IMG/VR virus record: IMGVR_UViG_3300008120_000364
Location: 1 to 36,299 of that record
Source: a virus
Strand: one strand, 5' to 3'
Length of the DNA stretch: 36,299 nt
Shown here: piece by piece, positions 1 to 6,070 of the stretch
Numbering within the stretch: the stretch's first letter is position 1
Layout of the letters: each line of letters opens with the position of its first letter
Translations under genes and position numbers: made by a program
The notes under the pieces: generated by a model
The model's database searches: none
Told to the model about the DNA's origin: nothing
What the model saw: only the letters and a program-made list of their open reading frames with translations

Positions 1-183
1 GCTGTGTGGGGTGGCGTAAGCACTCTCCAAGCCGTGGAGTGGCTTGCTAGAGAGGCAGATTACCGCCTCTATGTATCAGTATGGAACGAGGAAGACCCCG
101 AAGAGCCATACCTGATAACCGATAAGATAAACATAACCGATGTGGTGCTTGCCACAAGATTAAACGAGAGGGATAACAAATGA
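1..183 (+). CDS. hypothetical protein, 5' end outside window
   Basis: The frame is open from base 1 and ends at TGA 181-183, giving the last 60 residues of a protein whose start lies outside the window. The visible part is mixed alpha/beta in character, with a Trp-containing segment and an acidic stretch (EEDPEE), and ends in a charged tail. I do not recognise the family. Its stop overlaps the ATG of the next gene (ATGA at 180-183), typical of translationally coupled phage genes, which supports it being real. Function unknown. Confidence 0.6.
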   Translation, partial: AVWGGVSTLQAVEWLAREADYRLYVSVWNEEDPEEPYLITDKINITDVVLATRLNERDNK

Positions 184-269
184 CAGTCGTATTGGTAGGA
201 GTTATTGCTGTGACCCTGATAGCCTATGGTCTTATTGTTCTGGAGGAAAAGATAAATGGAGGACACTAA
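180..269 (+). CDS. small single-span membrane protein (29 aa)
   Basis: A 29-residue reading frame that starts in an ATGA overlap with the preceding gene. Residues 3-21 are almost all hydrophobic (VVLVGVIAVTLIAYGLIVL), a likely single transmembrane helix, followed by a short charged tail (EEKINGGH). Its 3' end overlaps the start of the next gene by 14 bases and contains that gene's GGAGG ribosome-binding site. It could be a holin-like or spanin-like accessory, since a transglycosylase gene follows, but it is too short to assign by sequence. Confidence 0.5.
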   Translation: MTVVLVGVIAVTLIAYGLIVLEEKINGGH

Positions 270-540
270 GAGAAGGATAGAGACGGCAACGAAAGACGCT
301 GTCCGTCAGAGAAACTATCGAAGGGTGCGAGACCGCGCACTTACCAGACTAGGTGCGCTTCACAAAGAAGAATACCTAGCACTACTGGAGGAAGAGAGAA
401 TTAAAGATGAAGTGGAAGGCAAGGCTTGGCTTGATATTACTGGGCGCACTAACAATAGTGTGGATAAAGCCTCACCCAACATCAGTTCTGGAAATGCCAA
501 AGGACTTGGTAATAGAATCAAGACAGGCAACTTGGAATGA
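256..540 (+). CDS. hypothetical small charged protein (94 aa)
   Basis: The start ATG at 256 is preceded by GGAGG at 243-247. The N-terminal half is strongly charged and helical (RNYRRVRDRALTRLGALH, then EEYLALLEEERIKDE), followed by a short segment around WLDITGRTNN and an apparently disordered tail. It resembles small unnamed proteins found beside lysis genes in actinophages; that is recollection, not a search result. It overlaps the transglycosylase gene (407-823) by 134 bases in another frame and ends in an ATGA junction with the gene at 537. Function unknown. Confidence 0.65.
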   Translation: MEDTKRRIETATKDAVRQRNYRRVRDRALTRLGALHKEEYLALLEEERIKDEVEGKAWLDITGRTNNSVDKASPNISSGNAKGLGNRIKTGNLE

Positions 541-823
541 GAAGAAAGAGAACAAGCGCATCGCCAAACTTTACGCTTATTCAGGGTGGGGGTGGAGAGG
601 AAGAGAGTGGGAGTGCCTTAAATCCTTATGGACCAGTGAGAGCAGGTTTGACCACCTCGCCACAAACCAACAAGGTTCAAGCGCTTTCGGTATTGCTCAA
701 CGACTTGGAGAAAAAGACAGACGACCTAGAGTCCAGATACTTAAAGGCCTTAGATATATTTCTAAGCGCCACGGAACTCCTTGTAAAGCAAAAGCGTTTT
801 GGAATAGACACGGACATTACTAA
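407..823 (+). CDS. membrane-anchored lytic transglycosylase-like protein
   Basis: A 138-residue protein with an N-terminal hydrophobic segment (about residues 7-20), which could be a signal peptide or membrane anchor, and a compact C-terminal transglycosylase/lysozyme-like domain from about residue 66. Visible signatures are WECL, the presumed catalytic Glu78 in SESRFD, then GSSAFGIAQ and the closing GTPCKAKAFWNRHGHY, which matches the typical end of small actinobacterial transglycosylases (G-S-P-C...AFW...GWY). It is short for the family: the segment between the GIAQ motif and the last helix is reduced. It probably cleaves peptidoglycan glycan strands at entry or lysis. It overlaps 256-540 at its 5' side and 537-830 over most of its length. 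Confidence 0.8.
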   Translation: MKWKARLGLILLGALTIVWIKPHPTSVLEMPKDLVIESRQATWNEKKENKRIAKLYAYSGWGWRGREWECLKSLWTSESRFDHLATNQQGSSAFGIAQRLGEKDRRPRVQILKGLRYISKRHGTPCKAKAFWNRHGHY

Positions 824-830
824 AGAGTAA
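537..830 (+). CDS. hypothetical protein encoded inside the transglycosylase gene (97 aa)
   Basis: The ATG is in an ATGA overlap with the stop of 256-540, and the frame stays open for 97 codons through almost the whole transglycosylase gene, in a different frame. The N-terminal part is Gly/Ser-rich and looks disordered. Residues about 47-88 form a plausible amphipathic helix (ALSVLLNDLEKKTDDLESRY, then LKALDIFLSATELLVKQ), unusual for a chance antiframe product. No strong Shine-Dalgarno is visible, so translation would depend on coupling. It may be a coincidental open frame; the coupled start and coiled-coil-like helix favour a real gene. Confidence 0.45.
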   Translation: MRRKRTSASPNFTLIQGGGGEEESGSALNPYGPVRAGLTTSPQTNKVQALSVLLNDLEKKTDDLESRYLKALDIFLSATELLVKQKRFGIDTDITKE

Positions 831-842
831 GATAGCAAGCCT

Positions 843-879
843 GAAGCCCTGCGATAACCCTTTCTCGCGGGGCTTCTTT
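843..879 (+). terminator. hairpin terminator ending the left plus-strand unit
   Basis: GAAGCCCTGCG (843-853) pairs with CGCGGGGCTTC (866-876), 11 bp with one G-T pair, around a 12-base loop, followed by TTTAATTA. It lies 12 bases after the last plus-strand stop and overlaps the stop codon of the convergent FmdB-like gene. It should end plus-strand transcription. The minus strand lacks a clear U tract, so bidirectional action is only possible. Confidence 0.75.
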
Positions 880-1057
880 AATTATCTGTTGAGTAGAATC
901 CTTGCCCTCTGAAATGTACAGGTGGAGTATCCCAACTACGGCGAAGGGTAGTGCCACACTCAGAAGAAGGACAGGTATAGTCAGGTGCGACATCGTGTAT
1001 CGAACGATAGACAGTTAGCGTAGTTCCACAGTCGGGACATTCATATTCATATTTCAT
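878..1057 (-). CDS. FmdB-family zinc ribbon protein (59 aa)
   Basis: A 59-residue protein with the FmdB-type layout: start MKYEYECPDCGTT, a first CxxC (Cys7/Cys10), a second cysteine pair at Cys29 and Cys34, and the typical ending TPPVHFRGQGFYSTDN. These cysteines should bind one zinc ion. The family is called regulatory, but its biochemical role is unsettled. It is the last gene of the early minus-strand unit. Its ATG shares a base with the upstream stop (TAATG), so translation is coupled. Confidence 0.85.
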   Translation of the reverse strand: MKYEYECPDCGTTLTVYRSIHDVAPDYTCPSSECGTTLRRSWDTPPVHFRGQGFYSTDN

Positions 1058-1431
1058 TACGGCTTACTCGCTTCAATTAAATCAACCACCTTTACAAGGT
1101 AGCCACGGGAAAGGTTAGGAGGAATCTCGCAGGTTATTTCTCTGCCATACTTTCTAACTGCTTCCCATAGAATCTCAGTAGGTAGCATAAGAACAGTACG
1201 ATTAAGAACGAAAGCCCAGTACTCAGCCTCGGTCACAGACAGACCGCTTGGTGCCCACGCATTGGACTTAGTAAAGAAGCAATCGGTTTCAATATAAACA
1301 TTACCGGTGACGTTCCACTTGCGGTCGCGCTTAACCTCAATACGCTTACCTTCAGTAAGTAAGTCAGATACTAACTGCTCACCTTCTTTACCGAAGGAGA
1401 AGTCTAAATCAAAGGAGGATAGGGTAGTCAT
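1057..1431 (-). CDS. PD-(D/E)XK nuclease-like protein
   Basis: A 124-residue protein. Visible signatures are FGKEGEQLVSDLL near the N-terminus (a helix carrying a conserved Glu), then RIEVKRD at about residue 30, an E-x-K catalytic motif of the PD-(D/E)XK fold, and a conserved-looking SGLSVTEAEYWAFVL segment. Such small proteins recur in actinophage replication regions and are presumed nucleases or Holliday-junction-processing enzymes. An Asp between the two motifs is expected but not obvious, so catalysis is inferred. The gene overlaps FmdB by one base and abuts the sigma-like gene. Confidence 0.6.
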   Translation of the reverse strand: MTTLSSFDLDFSFGKEGEQLVSDLLTEGKRIEVKRDRKWNVTGNVYIETDCFFTKSNAWAPSGLSVTEAEYWAFVLNRTVLMLPTEILWEAVRKYGREITCEIPPNLSRGYLVKVVDLIEASKP

Positions 1432-2063
1432 TAGTAAGGAGAATCCCCACCTATCTCGTTCTGTAATTTACGAAGTGCGCTCTGACATCTGCGGTCGGCA
1501 GTAGAGAAGTGGCACTCTAGATACTCAGCCAACTGTTGAAGAGTATGGTTCTCATAGTATCTAAGACGAAGGATATCCTGCTCTTCCTTCTCTAGTTTCT
1601 CATAACCCTTCTTAATATCTACAAGCATAGCCAGTAGGTTGCCACCTTCAGAAGGGGCAGACGGCTTCTTAGGTGTGCCATCATTAACTAATACTTGGCT
1701 CTGTTCTAAAGCAGTATCTAATACAACGGACTTGATTACAAAAGGTAGAAGTTGTGCGATAGTGACTGTGTCATAGTAAGTCTCATCGTTAATCTGATAT
1801 CCAGACTTGGCCGCCTTTTCTTTACGAGCATAGCGTTCTAAGTTTCTTTTAATCTGCCAAGCAATTCGCTTCTCATTCCACTTACGCTGTTGTTCATCAG
1901 GGTCAGAGAGAGATTCATTAAACTGTTCTGCTTTGGATAGCACAAAAGCCCAAGCCTCTTGGAGTAAGTCACCGCGTTCTACAAACTGGCGGTATCTACG
2001 TACAGTTATAGTGACAACAGATGAAACTAAATCATCAAGGACAGGGTGTAGGTAATCAGTCAT
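1431..2063 (-). CDS. RNA polymerase sigma-70-family-like factor
   Basis: A 210-residue protein with two sigma-like regions. Residues about 20-45 (RRYRQFVERGDLLQEAWAFV) resemble sigma region 2. Residues about 152-205 resemble region 4: LEKEEQDILRLRYYENHTLQ, then QLAEYLE as the first helix of the HTH and a second helix ending in ALRKLQNE. The linker of roughly 100 residues carries a charged basic segment. Length fits extracytoplasmic-type sigma factors. GAGGGACA precedes the ATG. It could direct host RNA polymerase to phage promoters, perhaps those of the late unit, but no target sites can be assigned. The start overlaps the endonuclease VII gene by 8 bases. Confidence 0.75.
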   Translation of the reverse strand: MTDYLHPVLDDLVSSVVTITVRRYRQFVERGDLLQEAWAFVLSKAEQFNESLSDPDEQQRKWNEKRIAWQIKRNLERYARKEKAAKSGYQINDETYYDTVTIAQLLPFVIKSVVLDTALEQSQVLVNDGTPKKPSAPSEGGNLLAMLVDIKKGYEKLEKEEQDILRLRYYENHTLQQLAEYLECHFSTADRRCQSALRKLQNEIGGDSPY

Positions 2064-2343
2064 TGTCCCTCGCTAAGTATTGGATAGCCTTTGCCAGTGT
2101 AGTAATGTCATCGTTTAATAAACCAATAGCCCTGTTGTGATTAGAGCAGAGCAAGCCACGCACCTTGCCAGTCTTATGGTCGTGGTCTATATCTAACGCT
2201 CTTTTATCTGGCTTCTTACCACAGATATAACAGCCACCATTTTGTTCTTCAAGCATACGCTCATAGTCGGGGACATCTATCCCGTAGATTCTGATACGGG
2301 AGATACGATTCTCTTCGTAAGTTTTATTTCGGTTTCGTGGCAT
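2056..2343 (-). CDS. endonuclease VII-like HNH nuclease (95 aa)
   Basis: A small recombination endonuclease VII family protein. Residues 38-41 are CYIC, followed by the core LDIDHDHKTGKVRGLLC (His54-Asp55-His56, Cys66) and the closing AIGLLNDD...AIQYL helix typical of the family. The usual second CxxC is CSNH (Cys66/His69), so one zinc ligand is His instead of Cys. T4 endonuclease VII resolves branched DNA before packaging; copies like this may also be selfish nucleases. It overlaps the sigma-like gene by 8 bases and the preceding small gene by 20. Confidence 0.85.
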   Translation of the reverse strand: MPRNRNKTYEENRISRIRIYGIDVPDYERMLEEQNGGCYICGKKPDKRALDIDHDHKTGKVRGLLCSNHNRAIGLLNDDITTLAKAIQYLARDND

Positions 2344-2458
2344 CGGAGTTGGCTCTCTTGTTCATCATCTCGACGTATTGGTCAGCCTTAATTCTCTTTG
2401 CTTCTGCTATTTTCTTACGGCGTAGTGCTGCCTTGTACCAAGAATGTTTCTCAGTCAT
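2324..2458 (-). CDS. hypothetical small basic protein (44 aa)
   Basis: A 44-residue Lys/Arg-rich frame beginning MTEKHSWYKAALRRKK. AGGAAA lies a suitable distance before the ATG, and the start overlaps the stop of the upstream gene (2451-2657) by 8 bases. The charge pattern suggests a helical nucleic-acid-binding peptide, but no family is recognised. Its coupled position in the minus-strand unit is the main reason to believe it. Confidence 0.5.
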   Translation of the reverse strand: MTEKHSWYKAALRRKKIAEAKRIKADQYVEMMNKRANSDATKPK

Positions 2459-2657
2459 TGGCTTTATTTCCTAATGTAAAATCTTTTCTTACCTTAGCAA
2501 GAAGAAGGAGTGCCATTGCTTCCCTATGGAAGCCGTCCATCTCATACCATCTTCTAGCATCTTTTGCTATATCAGGACACATAGCACAGTTTTCTAACTT
2601 ACAAGAGTCAAGCACTGCTTGCGCCTGTAAGTTTAGAATCTCTTGAAAGTTAGTCAT
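2451..2657 (-). CDS. hypothetical protein with Cys cluster (68 aa)
   Basis: A 68-residue, mostly helical protein. Its central segment CKLENCAMCPD carries three cysteines that could bind a metal with a further ligand. A second helix (REAMALLLLAKVRK) follows. It overlaps both neighbours by 8 bases, as expected of the early unit. No known family is recognised. Confidence 0.6.
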   Translation of the reverse strand: MTNFQEILNLQAQAVLDSCKLENCAMCPDIAKDARRWYEMDGFHREAMALLLLAKVRKDFTLGNKAND

Positions 2658-3066
2658 TGGGTAGTTCAGGCCAGTTCTTATCTAATACCATAATTGCTAT
2701 GGCTGAATAGTTAAGTAAATCTACAAAAGAATCTCTTAGTGATTCATTAGAAGGCTTGACACCACTATCAAGTAGGTTATTTATTCTTGCTACCTTGTCC
2801 CACATACGGACTCGAAGTCCATTGAGAGGACCGCCAGGTGAGCGAGCCACATTTAATGGGCCGTAGTCTTGGTGCTTACGAAGTAGAAGAGTTCCTGCGG
2901 AATCAAAGACCCGCCACATATCATCTATAAACTTATCATTTACTTTCTTATGGGCATTGGGCGACAGGTTATTGTCCCAGTCTTGTAATCTATCGAGACT
3001 ACTATCATCCCCATATCCGTCAATAATGTTGCTGCCTCTTGTAAGTCCTTTTTCTTGCTCACTCAC
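2650..3066 (-). CDS. DUF1599 / nucleotide-modification-associated (Nmad1) domain protein
   Basis: A protein of about 138 residues. The central part (LLLRKHQDYG, then GLRVRMWDKVARINNLL, then ESLRDSFVDLLNYSAIAIMV) matches the DUF1599/Nmad1 pattern, a helical domain linked to nucleotide or base modification in phages. The substrate is unknown. The frame opens with an ATG at 3081, but GGAAGG lies about 7 bases before a GTG at 3066, which also gives the usual 8-base overlap with the upstream HNH gene, so I prefer GTG. No hypermodification enzyme is recognised elsewhere here, so its partner is missing or outside the window. Confidence 0.65.
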   Translation of the reverse strand: MSEQEKGLTRGSNIIDGYGDDSSLDRLQDWDNNLSPNAHKKVNDKFIDDMWRVFDSAGTLLLRKHQDYGPLNVARSPGGPLNGLRVRMWDKVARINNLLDSGVKPSNESLRDSFVDLLNYSAIAIMVLDKNWPELPND

Positions 3067-3511
3067 TGCCCCACCTTCCATTTCCTTTGCTCAAATTACA
3101 GAACCCGTGAACAGGCCTCACGTTATCTATGGTATCAGAACCGCCTTTAGAAATTGGTACAAGGTGGTCTATTTGCAAGCCGTGTCGCCACCCAGGTTTG
3201 CCTTGAAACCTTGGAGCATTTAAGTCAATAGGATTGCCACATATAAAACAGTCTTTTCCATACATATCAAGAACTTCTTGAAGGGTATATTTTTCAACTT
3301 TATTCCCTCGGATTAAAGCCCTGCGAAGTCTTGCATACGCTGGGTTTTTATCTGGGTGGCGCTGTCTAAATCCTCTCTGAAGACGAGCGTTTCTTTCCCT
3401 ATTGTTTTGCTGATATTCCTTTTGTTGCTTTCTTATCTTGTCTTTATTTTTAAGATAATAAAGTTTCTTTCTAATCTTTATTTTTTCTTGAGGAGTTAGT
3501 TGTTCAGACAC
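3059..3511 (-). CDS. HNH endonuclease (150 aa)
   Basis: A GTG-started protein (8-base overlap with the Toprim gene). Residues 1-70 are very Lys/Arg-rich with a repeated KNKDKIRKQQ / NNRERN character, a likely DNA-binding arm. The C-terminal HNH domain has CFIC (Cys88/Cys91), IDHLVPISKGG (Asp115-His116), N130 and VHGFCN (His135, Cys138). It resembles the HNH protein at 33561-34103 in both arm and domain. Free-standing HNH genes of this type are usually mobile or homing-like nucleases; no intron or split host gene is visible beside it. Confidence 0.9.
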   Translation of the reverse strand: MSEQLTPQEKIKIRKKLYYLKNKDKIRKQQKEYQQNNRERNARLQRGFRQRHPDKNPAYARLRRALIRGNKVEKYTLQEVLDMYGKDCFICGNPIDLNAPRFQGKPGWRHGLQIDHLVPISKGGSDTIDNVRPVHGFCNLSKGNGRWGSE

Positions 3512-4142
3512 CGAGAAGTTCCCTTAACTTTTCAGGTCCGTTAGTCAAGTAGAACTCATTGACATCCATACCGCTAGGCAACTGAACAATCTGTGAGTTT
3601 GCTACCTCTGAGGCGACACGCCGAGAGAACTCCGCACCAGGGTTTGTGCCGTCCTCTTTAACATCATTGTCACCTAATATAAATATCTTATCGAAACCAT
3701 TAAACAATTTAGAATAGAAAGGTTTCCAAGCAGCAACGCCTGGGATACCTACTGCTGGTACATCACATAAACCTGACATAACAACAGCATCTAATTCACC
3801 TTCACAGATAGCAATGTATCCACTATCTGACAAGATATCAGAGACGTTATAGATATGAAGTTTCTGTCCAAGTGGTTGCCCATACTTAGGCTTGCCTTCA
3901 TCTACCCGTCTAAACTTTACTGAGGTACATACACCAATAGCGGAGAAGTAAGGTATAGATAACCAACCAGTAAATTGCTCGTGACCATTGCTTGGATTGG
4001 TCACTGTGCCAAGCGAGAACTGCTCAGCCACATCTTTAGATATTCCACGTCCTTCTAGGTACGCTACGCTTGCCTCGTCTAGCGCCTCTGCGTACCGAGT
4101 GACCGCTTCCAACAGCGATTTCGTTTGCTCTTTCGAGTGCAT
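3504..4142 (-). CDS. Toprim-domain primase subunit
   Basis: A 212-residue protein with the catalytic Toprim part of a DnaG-like primase. EGELDA lies at residues 114-119 (catalytic Glu114) and GDND at 157-160 (metal-binding acidic pair), followed by the P-G helix region. The upstream part (AYLEGRGISKDVAEQFSLG) matches the segment that links zinc finger and Toprim in single-chain primases. The zinc-finger half is encoded by the overlapping gene 4036-4413 in another frame, 107 bases overlapping, so the primase is split. It may act as two subunits, or be joined by a +1 frameshift. It would make RNA primers for lagging-strand synthesis. Confidence 0.85.
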   Translation of the reverse strand: MHSKEQTKSLLEAVTRYAEALDEASVAYLEGRGISKDVAEQFSLGTVTNPSNGHEQFTGWLSIPYFSAIGVCTSVKFRRVDEGKPKYGQPLGQKLHIYNVSDILSDSGYIAICEGELDAVVMSGLCDVPAVGIPGVAAWKPFYSKLFNGFDKIFILGDNDVKEDGTNPGAEFSRRVASEVANSQIVQLPSGMDVNEFYLTNGPEKLRELLGV

Positions 4143-4413
4143 CTTTGAAACCTAACCCCTCTTTCTCCATAACTATCTGAACTGCTGTCCCGCCTTTGCC
4201 ACAGGTGTGGCAGAAATATAAGTTATCGTAAGTATTGATAACCGCACTACGCCTTGTATCGTCGTGCATACAACACTTGACGCTAACGTTGCGTCCCTCC
4301 CTTACCTCACCACCATAGTGATGAATGATTGGTGTCAGGGGGATTGAGTCTGCATCAACGTTGGCTTTGCCCCCGCCTTTACGTACCAGCCTGGACCAGT
4401 CTTGTGTTGACAA
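4036..4413 (-). CDS. CHC2 zinc-finger primase subunit
   Basis: A protein of about 125 residues with a CHC2 zinc-binding domain, the template-recognition domain of bacterial-type primases: CCMH near residue 48 and FCHTC with following GKGGTAV near residue 68. The C-terminal 20 residues are Arg-rich and read in the frame alternative to the Toprim gene, so they may be a by-product of the overlap. Two TTG codons are possible starts; AAAGGAG lies 7 bases before the one at 4413, which I prefer. Its natural partner is the Toprim protein encoded immediately downstream. Confidence 0.85.
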   Translation of the reverse strand: MSTQDWSRLVRKGGGKANVDADSIPLTPIIHHYGGEVREGRNVSVKCCMHDDTRRSAVINTYDNLYFCHTCGKGGTAVQIVMEKEGLGFKDALERANEIAVGSGHSVRRGARRGKRSVPRRTWNI

Positions 4414-4511
4414 GCGCAATCTCCTTTACAATTCTTATGAAAAGATTCAGCCAGTGCATACTTGTGATTTATATTAAAGTCACCAGCAATCGTACACTCA
4501 TTGCAAATCAT
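4335..4511 (-). CDS. small Cys-rich, likely zinc-binding protein (58 aa)
   Basis: A 58-residue protein with MICNEC at the start and HKNCKGDCACQHKTGPGW in the middle: two cysteines at the N-terminus and CKGDCAC plus His later, enough for a zinc site. Similar tiny proteins with the CxCQHKTG pattern occur in actinophages, by recollection. It overlaps the primase zinc-finger gene by about 80 bases at its 3' end and the preceding small gene by 14 at its 5' end. Function unknown; transcriptional or replication accessory is possible. Confidence 0.6.
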   Translation of the reverse strand: MICNECTIAGDFNINHKYALAESFHKNCKGDCACQHKTGPGWYVKAGAKPTLMQTQSP

Positions 4512-4623
4512 CTTCTCTTACTTCCTCTTGTTGCTCTACCTCAGTTGGTTCTTCTGGTAGTGGTGGTTCTGCTGGTGTATTCCATATCTCAGTTGTAGTT
4601 ATATCACCTTGTGGTATTGGCAT
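4498..4623 (-). CDS. hypothetical acidic, Pro-rich peptide (41 aa)
   Basis: A 41-residue frame beginning MPIPQGDITTTEIWNTP, then Glu/Pro-rich to the end, probably disordered. AGGAG lies 5 bases before the ATG at 4623; a second ATG sits directly upstream. It overlaps the Hjc-like gene and the Cys-rich gene, in line with the compact operon. No family recognised. Confidence 0.5.
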   Translation of the reverse strand: MPIPQGDITTTEIWNTPAEPPLPEEPTEVEQQEEVREDDLQ

Positions 4624-4975
4624 CATTACTCCTATCGTCTAACCATTGTTCTAAGTCTTGAATAACCCAAGCCTTATTAACTCCGTGTTGTCTTCTCTTT
4701 ACTATGACAAAGGCTGGAGGCGGAAAGGATAGACCTCTAGCCTTCGCATAGTTCTTTGCTTCTGTCTGGGCCTCGTCCCAGAACTCTGGAAGATTCATCG
4801 CTTTACGATTCTTACATTCCAAAATATAGGTCTGACCTGCGATTATGGTGACGATATCACCTTCATCGTTTGACCCTGCCTTGGCCAATCGCTCTGCGAA
4901 ATGACCGAGACTGCGTAGAAACTTCATAACATCAGTCTCAAACTTACTACCCTTGACTTTGTTATACCGACTCAT
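4604..4975 (-). CDS. Hjc-like Holliday junction resolvase / PD-(D/E)XK nuclease
   Basis: Starting at ATG 4975 gives 123 residues with all core features of the archaeal-resolvase-like PD-(D/E)XK fold: Glu13 in the first helix (KGSKFETDVMKFL), Asp40 in DEGDIV, and the E-x-K motif Glu53/Lys55 in YILECKNRK. The C-terminal part (PPPAFVIVKRR, then WVIQDLEQWL) is the usual strand-helix end. The frame is open to 5050, but the extra residues lack domain character and would overlap the DnaB-like gene by far more than the 14 bases seen here. It probably resolves branched replication or recombination intermediates. Confidence 0.8.
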   Translation of the reverse strand: MSRYNKVKGSKFETDVMKFLRSLGHFAERLAKAGSNDEGDIVTIIAGQTYILECKNRKAMNLPEFWDEAQTEAKNYAKARGLSFPPPAFVIVKRRQHGVNKAWVIQDLEQWLDDRSNDANTTR

Positions 4976-5807
4976 AAGTATCATCCATACTATTAGTGTG
5001 AAGCAACGCTCTGCCATCTGCATTGCTATCTGATATTGCACATTGTGCAAACCTCACAAACAAAGTAGTCCACTGTGAAGCATCAGCGTAGTGAGGACCA
5101 AACCGGTTCTTCACAGTGGCTACTCGGAGGTACCCTTGAGACGGGTCGTAACCAAGGGTAAGTATCACAGAGGGTAGTTGCGATACTTTTCCGTGGATAG
5201 CACGACGTGGCGGTGGCATAGTCGGAGAACCATACTCACTGGCTTCGGAGACGTGATGGAGGACAAGGACGCACGCCTCTGTCTTCCTAGCCATATCGTG
5301 CAAGTTCATCATAATATCTCGTAGTCCAGCCCACTCATTGTCGTGTTCTGCAACTACGTTCATAAGATTGTCAATGATAATTAACTCTGGATAGATTCCA
5401 TAAAGTTCTACATAAGCCTTAACTTCTGATTCAATATCATCAAGATTTGGGGATGAATCAAAGACCCATTGAATATGTGAAGCGTCCTGTAACTGTCTGT
5501 CGTAACTCTTTGGATTCTTAAATAGGCTTTGCTCAACTAAGACTTGGTCTTGGTGTGACAAAGCAGAAGCAACTCGTAGTGAAACAGTTGCTATGTCAGT
5601 ATCTGCCGAGAAGAAAAGCGTAGGTATCTTTGCTTTGATTGCATAGACTAAAGCGAACATAGACTTACCTGCGTTAGGTGCAGCAGCAACCATACAGAGT
5701 TGTCCCCTTCGGAACTTAACCTGATTGGCTGACAAGTCTTTCCAAACTTCAGGCAGTGGTTCTGCCTTTATCTGTGTCGTTGCCCAAGCCTTATGTAATC
5801 TAAGCAC
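4962..5807 (-). CDS. DnaB-like / RecA-fold replicative helicase ATPase
   Basis: A 281-residue RecA-fold ATPase. Walker A is APNAGKSM (Lys48), Walker B is LIIIDNL (Asp146), and LVLHHVSE near residue 182 fits the sensor strand of DnaB-family helicases, followed by an Arg-containing VATVKNRFGP region. It lacks the N-terminal primase-interaction domain of full DnaB, so it is a core-only helicase or a DnaB/RepA-like loader. The start is GTG, preceded by GAGAGG, with an 8-base overlap with WhiB. It sits among primase and nuclease genes, consistent with unwinding DNA at the phage fork. Confidence 0.8.
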   Translation of the reverse strand: MLRLHKAWATTQIKAEPLPEVWKDLSANQVKFRRGQLCMVAAAPNAGKSMFALVYAIKAKIPTLFFSADTDIATVSLRVASALSHQDQVLVEQSLFKNPKSYDRQLQDASHIQWVFDSSPNLDDIESEVKAYVELYGIYPELIIIDNLMNVVAEHDNEWAGLRDIMMNLHDMARKTEACVLVLHHVSEASEYGSPTMPPPRRAIHGKVSQLPSVILTLGYDPSQGYLRVATVKNRFGPHYADASQWTTLFVRFAQCAISDSNADGRALLHTNSMDDTYESV

Positions 5808-6066
5808 AACCCTCTCTGCTTTCCCTCGGCAATCTTATTTTGCGTTTGCGACGAACAACTTCTCTATCTGATGCAGTAAGTCCGCCCCAGATTCCAAATC
5901 GTTCTTTATGTATACCCCATTCAGCGCATTCAAATTGATGTGTGCATCTTTTACAGACACTCTTTGCGACACCGATAACTCTATGGTCTGAACCCTGTTC
6001 AGGGAACCAGATGTCACCGTCAACTTCTGCACATAGCGGAGCCTCGTATTGACGTGGCTCGCGCAT
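5800..6066 (-). CDS. WhiB-family iron-sulfur transcription regulator
   Basis: An 88-residue Wbl protein: four cysteines Cys12, Cys38, Cys41 and Cys47 (spacing CxxC...C around VCKRCTHQFEC) for a [4Fe-4S] cluster, the diagnostic GIWGG turn (58-62), and a basic C-terminal DNA-binding tail (RRKRKIRLPR). WhiB proteins are confined to Actinobacteria and their phages, so this is the best host marker in the window. Family members usually bind the primary sigma factor and change promoter choice. No clear ribosome-binding site precedes the ATG; it follows the upstream stop by only a few bases. Confidence 0.92.
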   Translation of the reverse strand: MREPRQYEAPLCAEVDGDIWFPEQGSDHRVIGVAKSVCKRCTHQFECAEWGIHKERFGIWGGLTASDREVVRRKRKIRLPRESREGCA

Positions 6067-6070
6067 TTAT

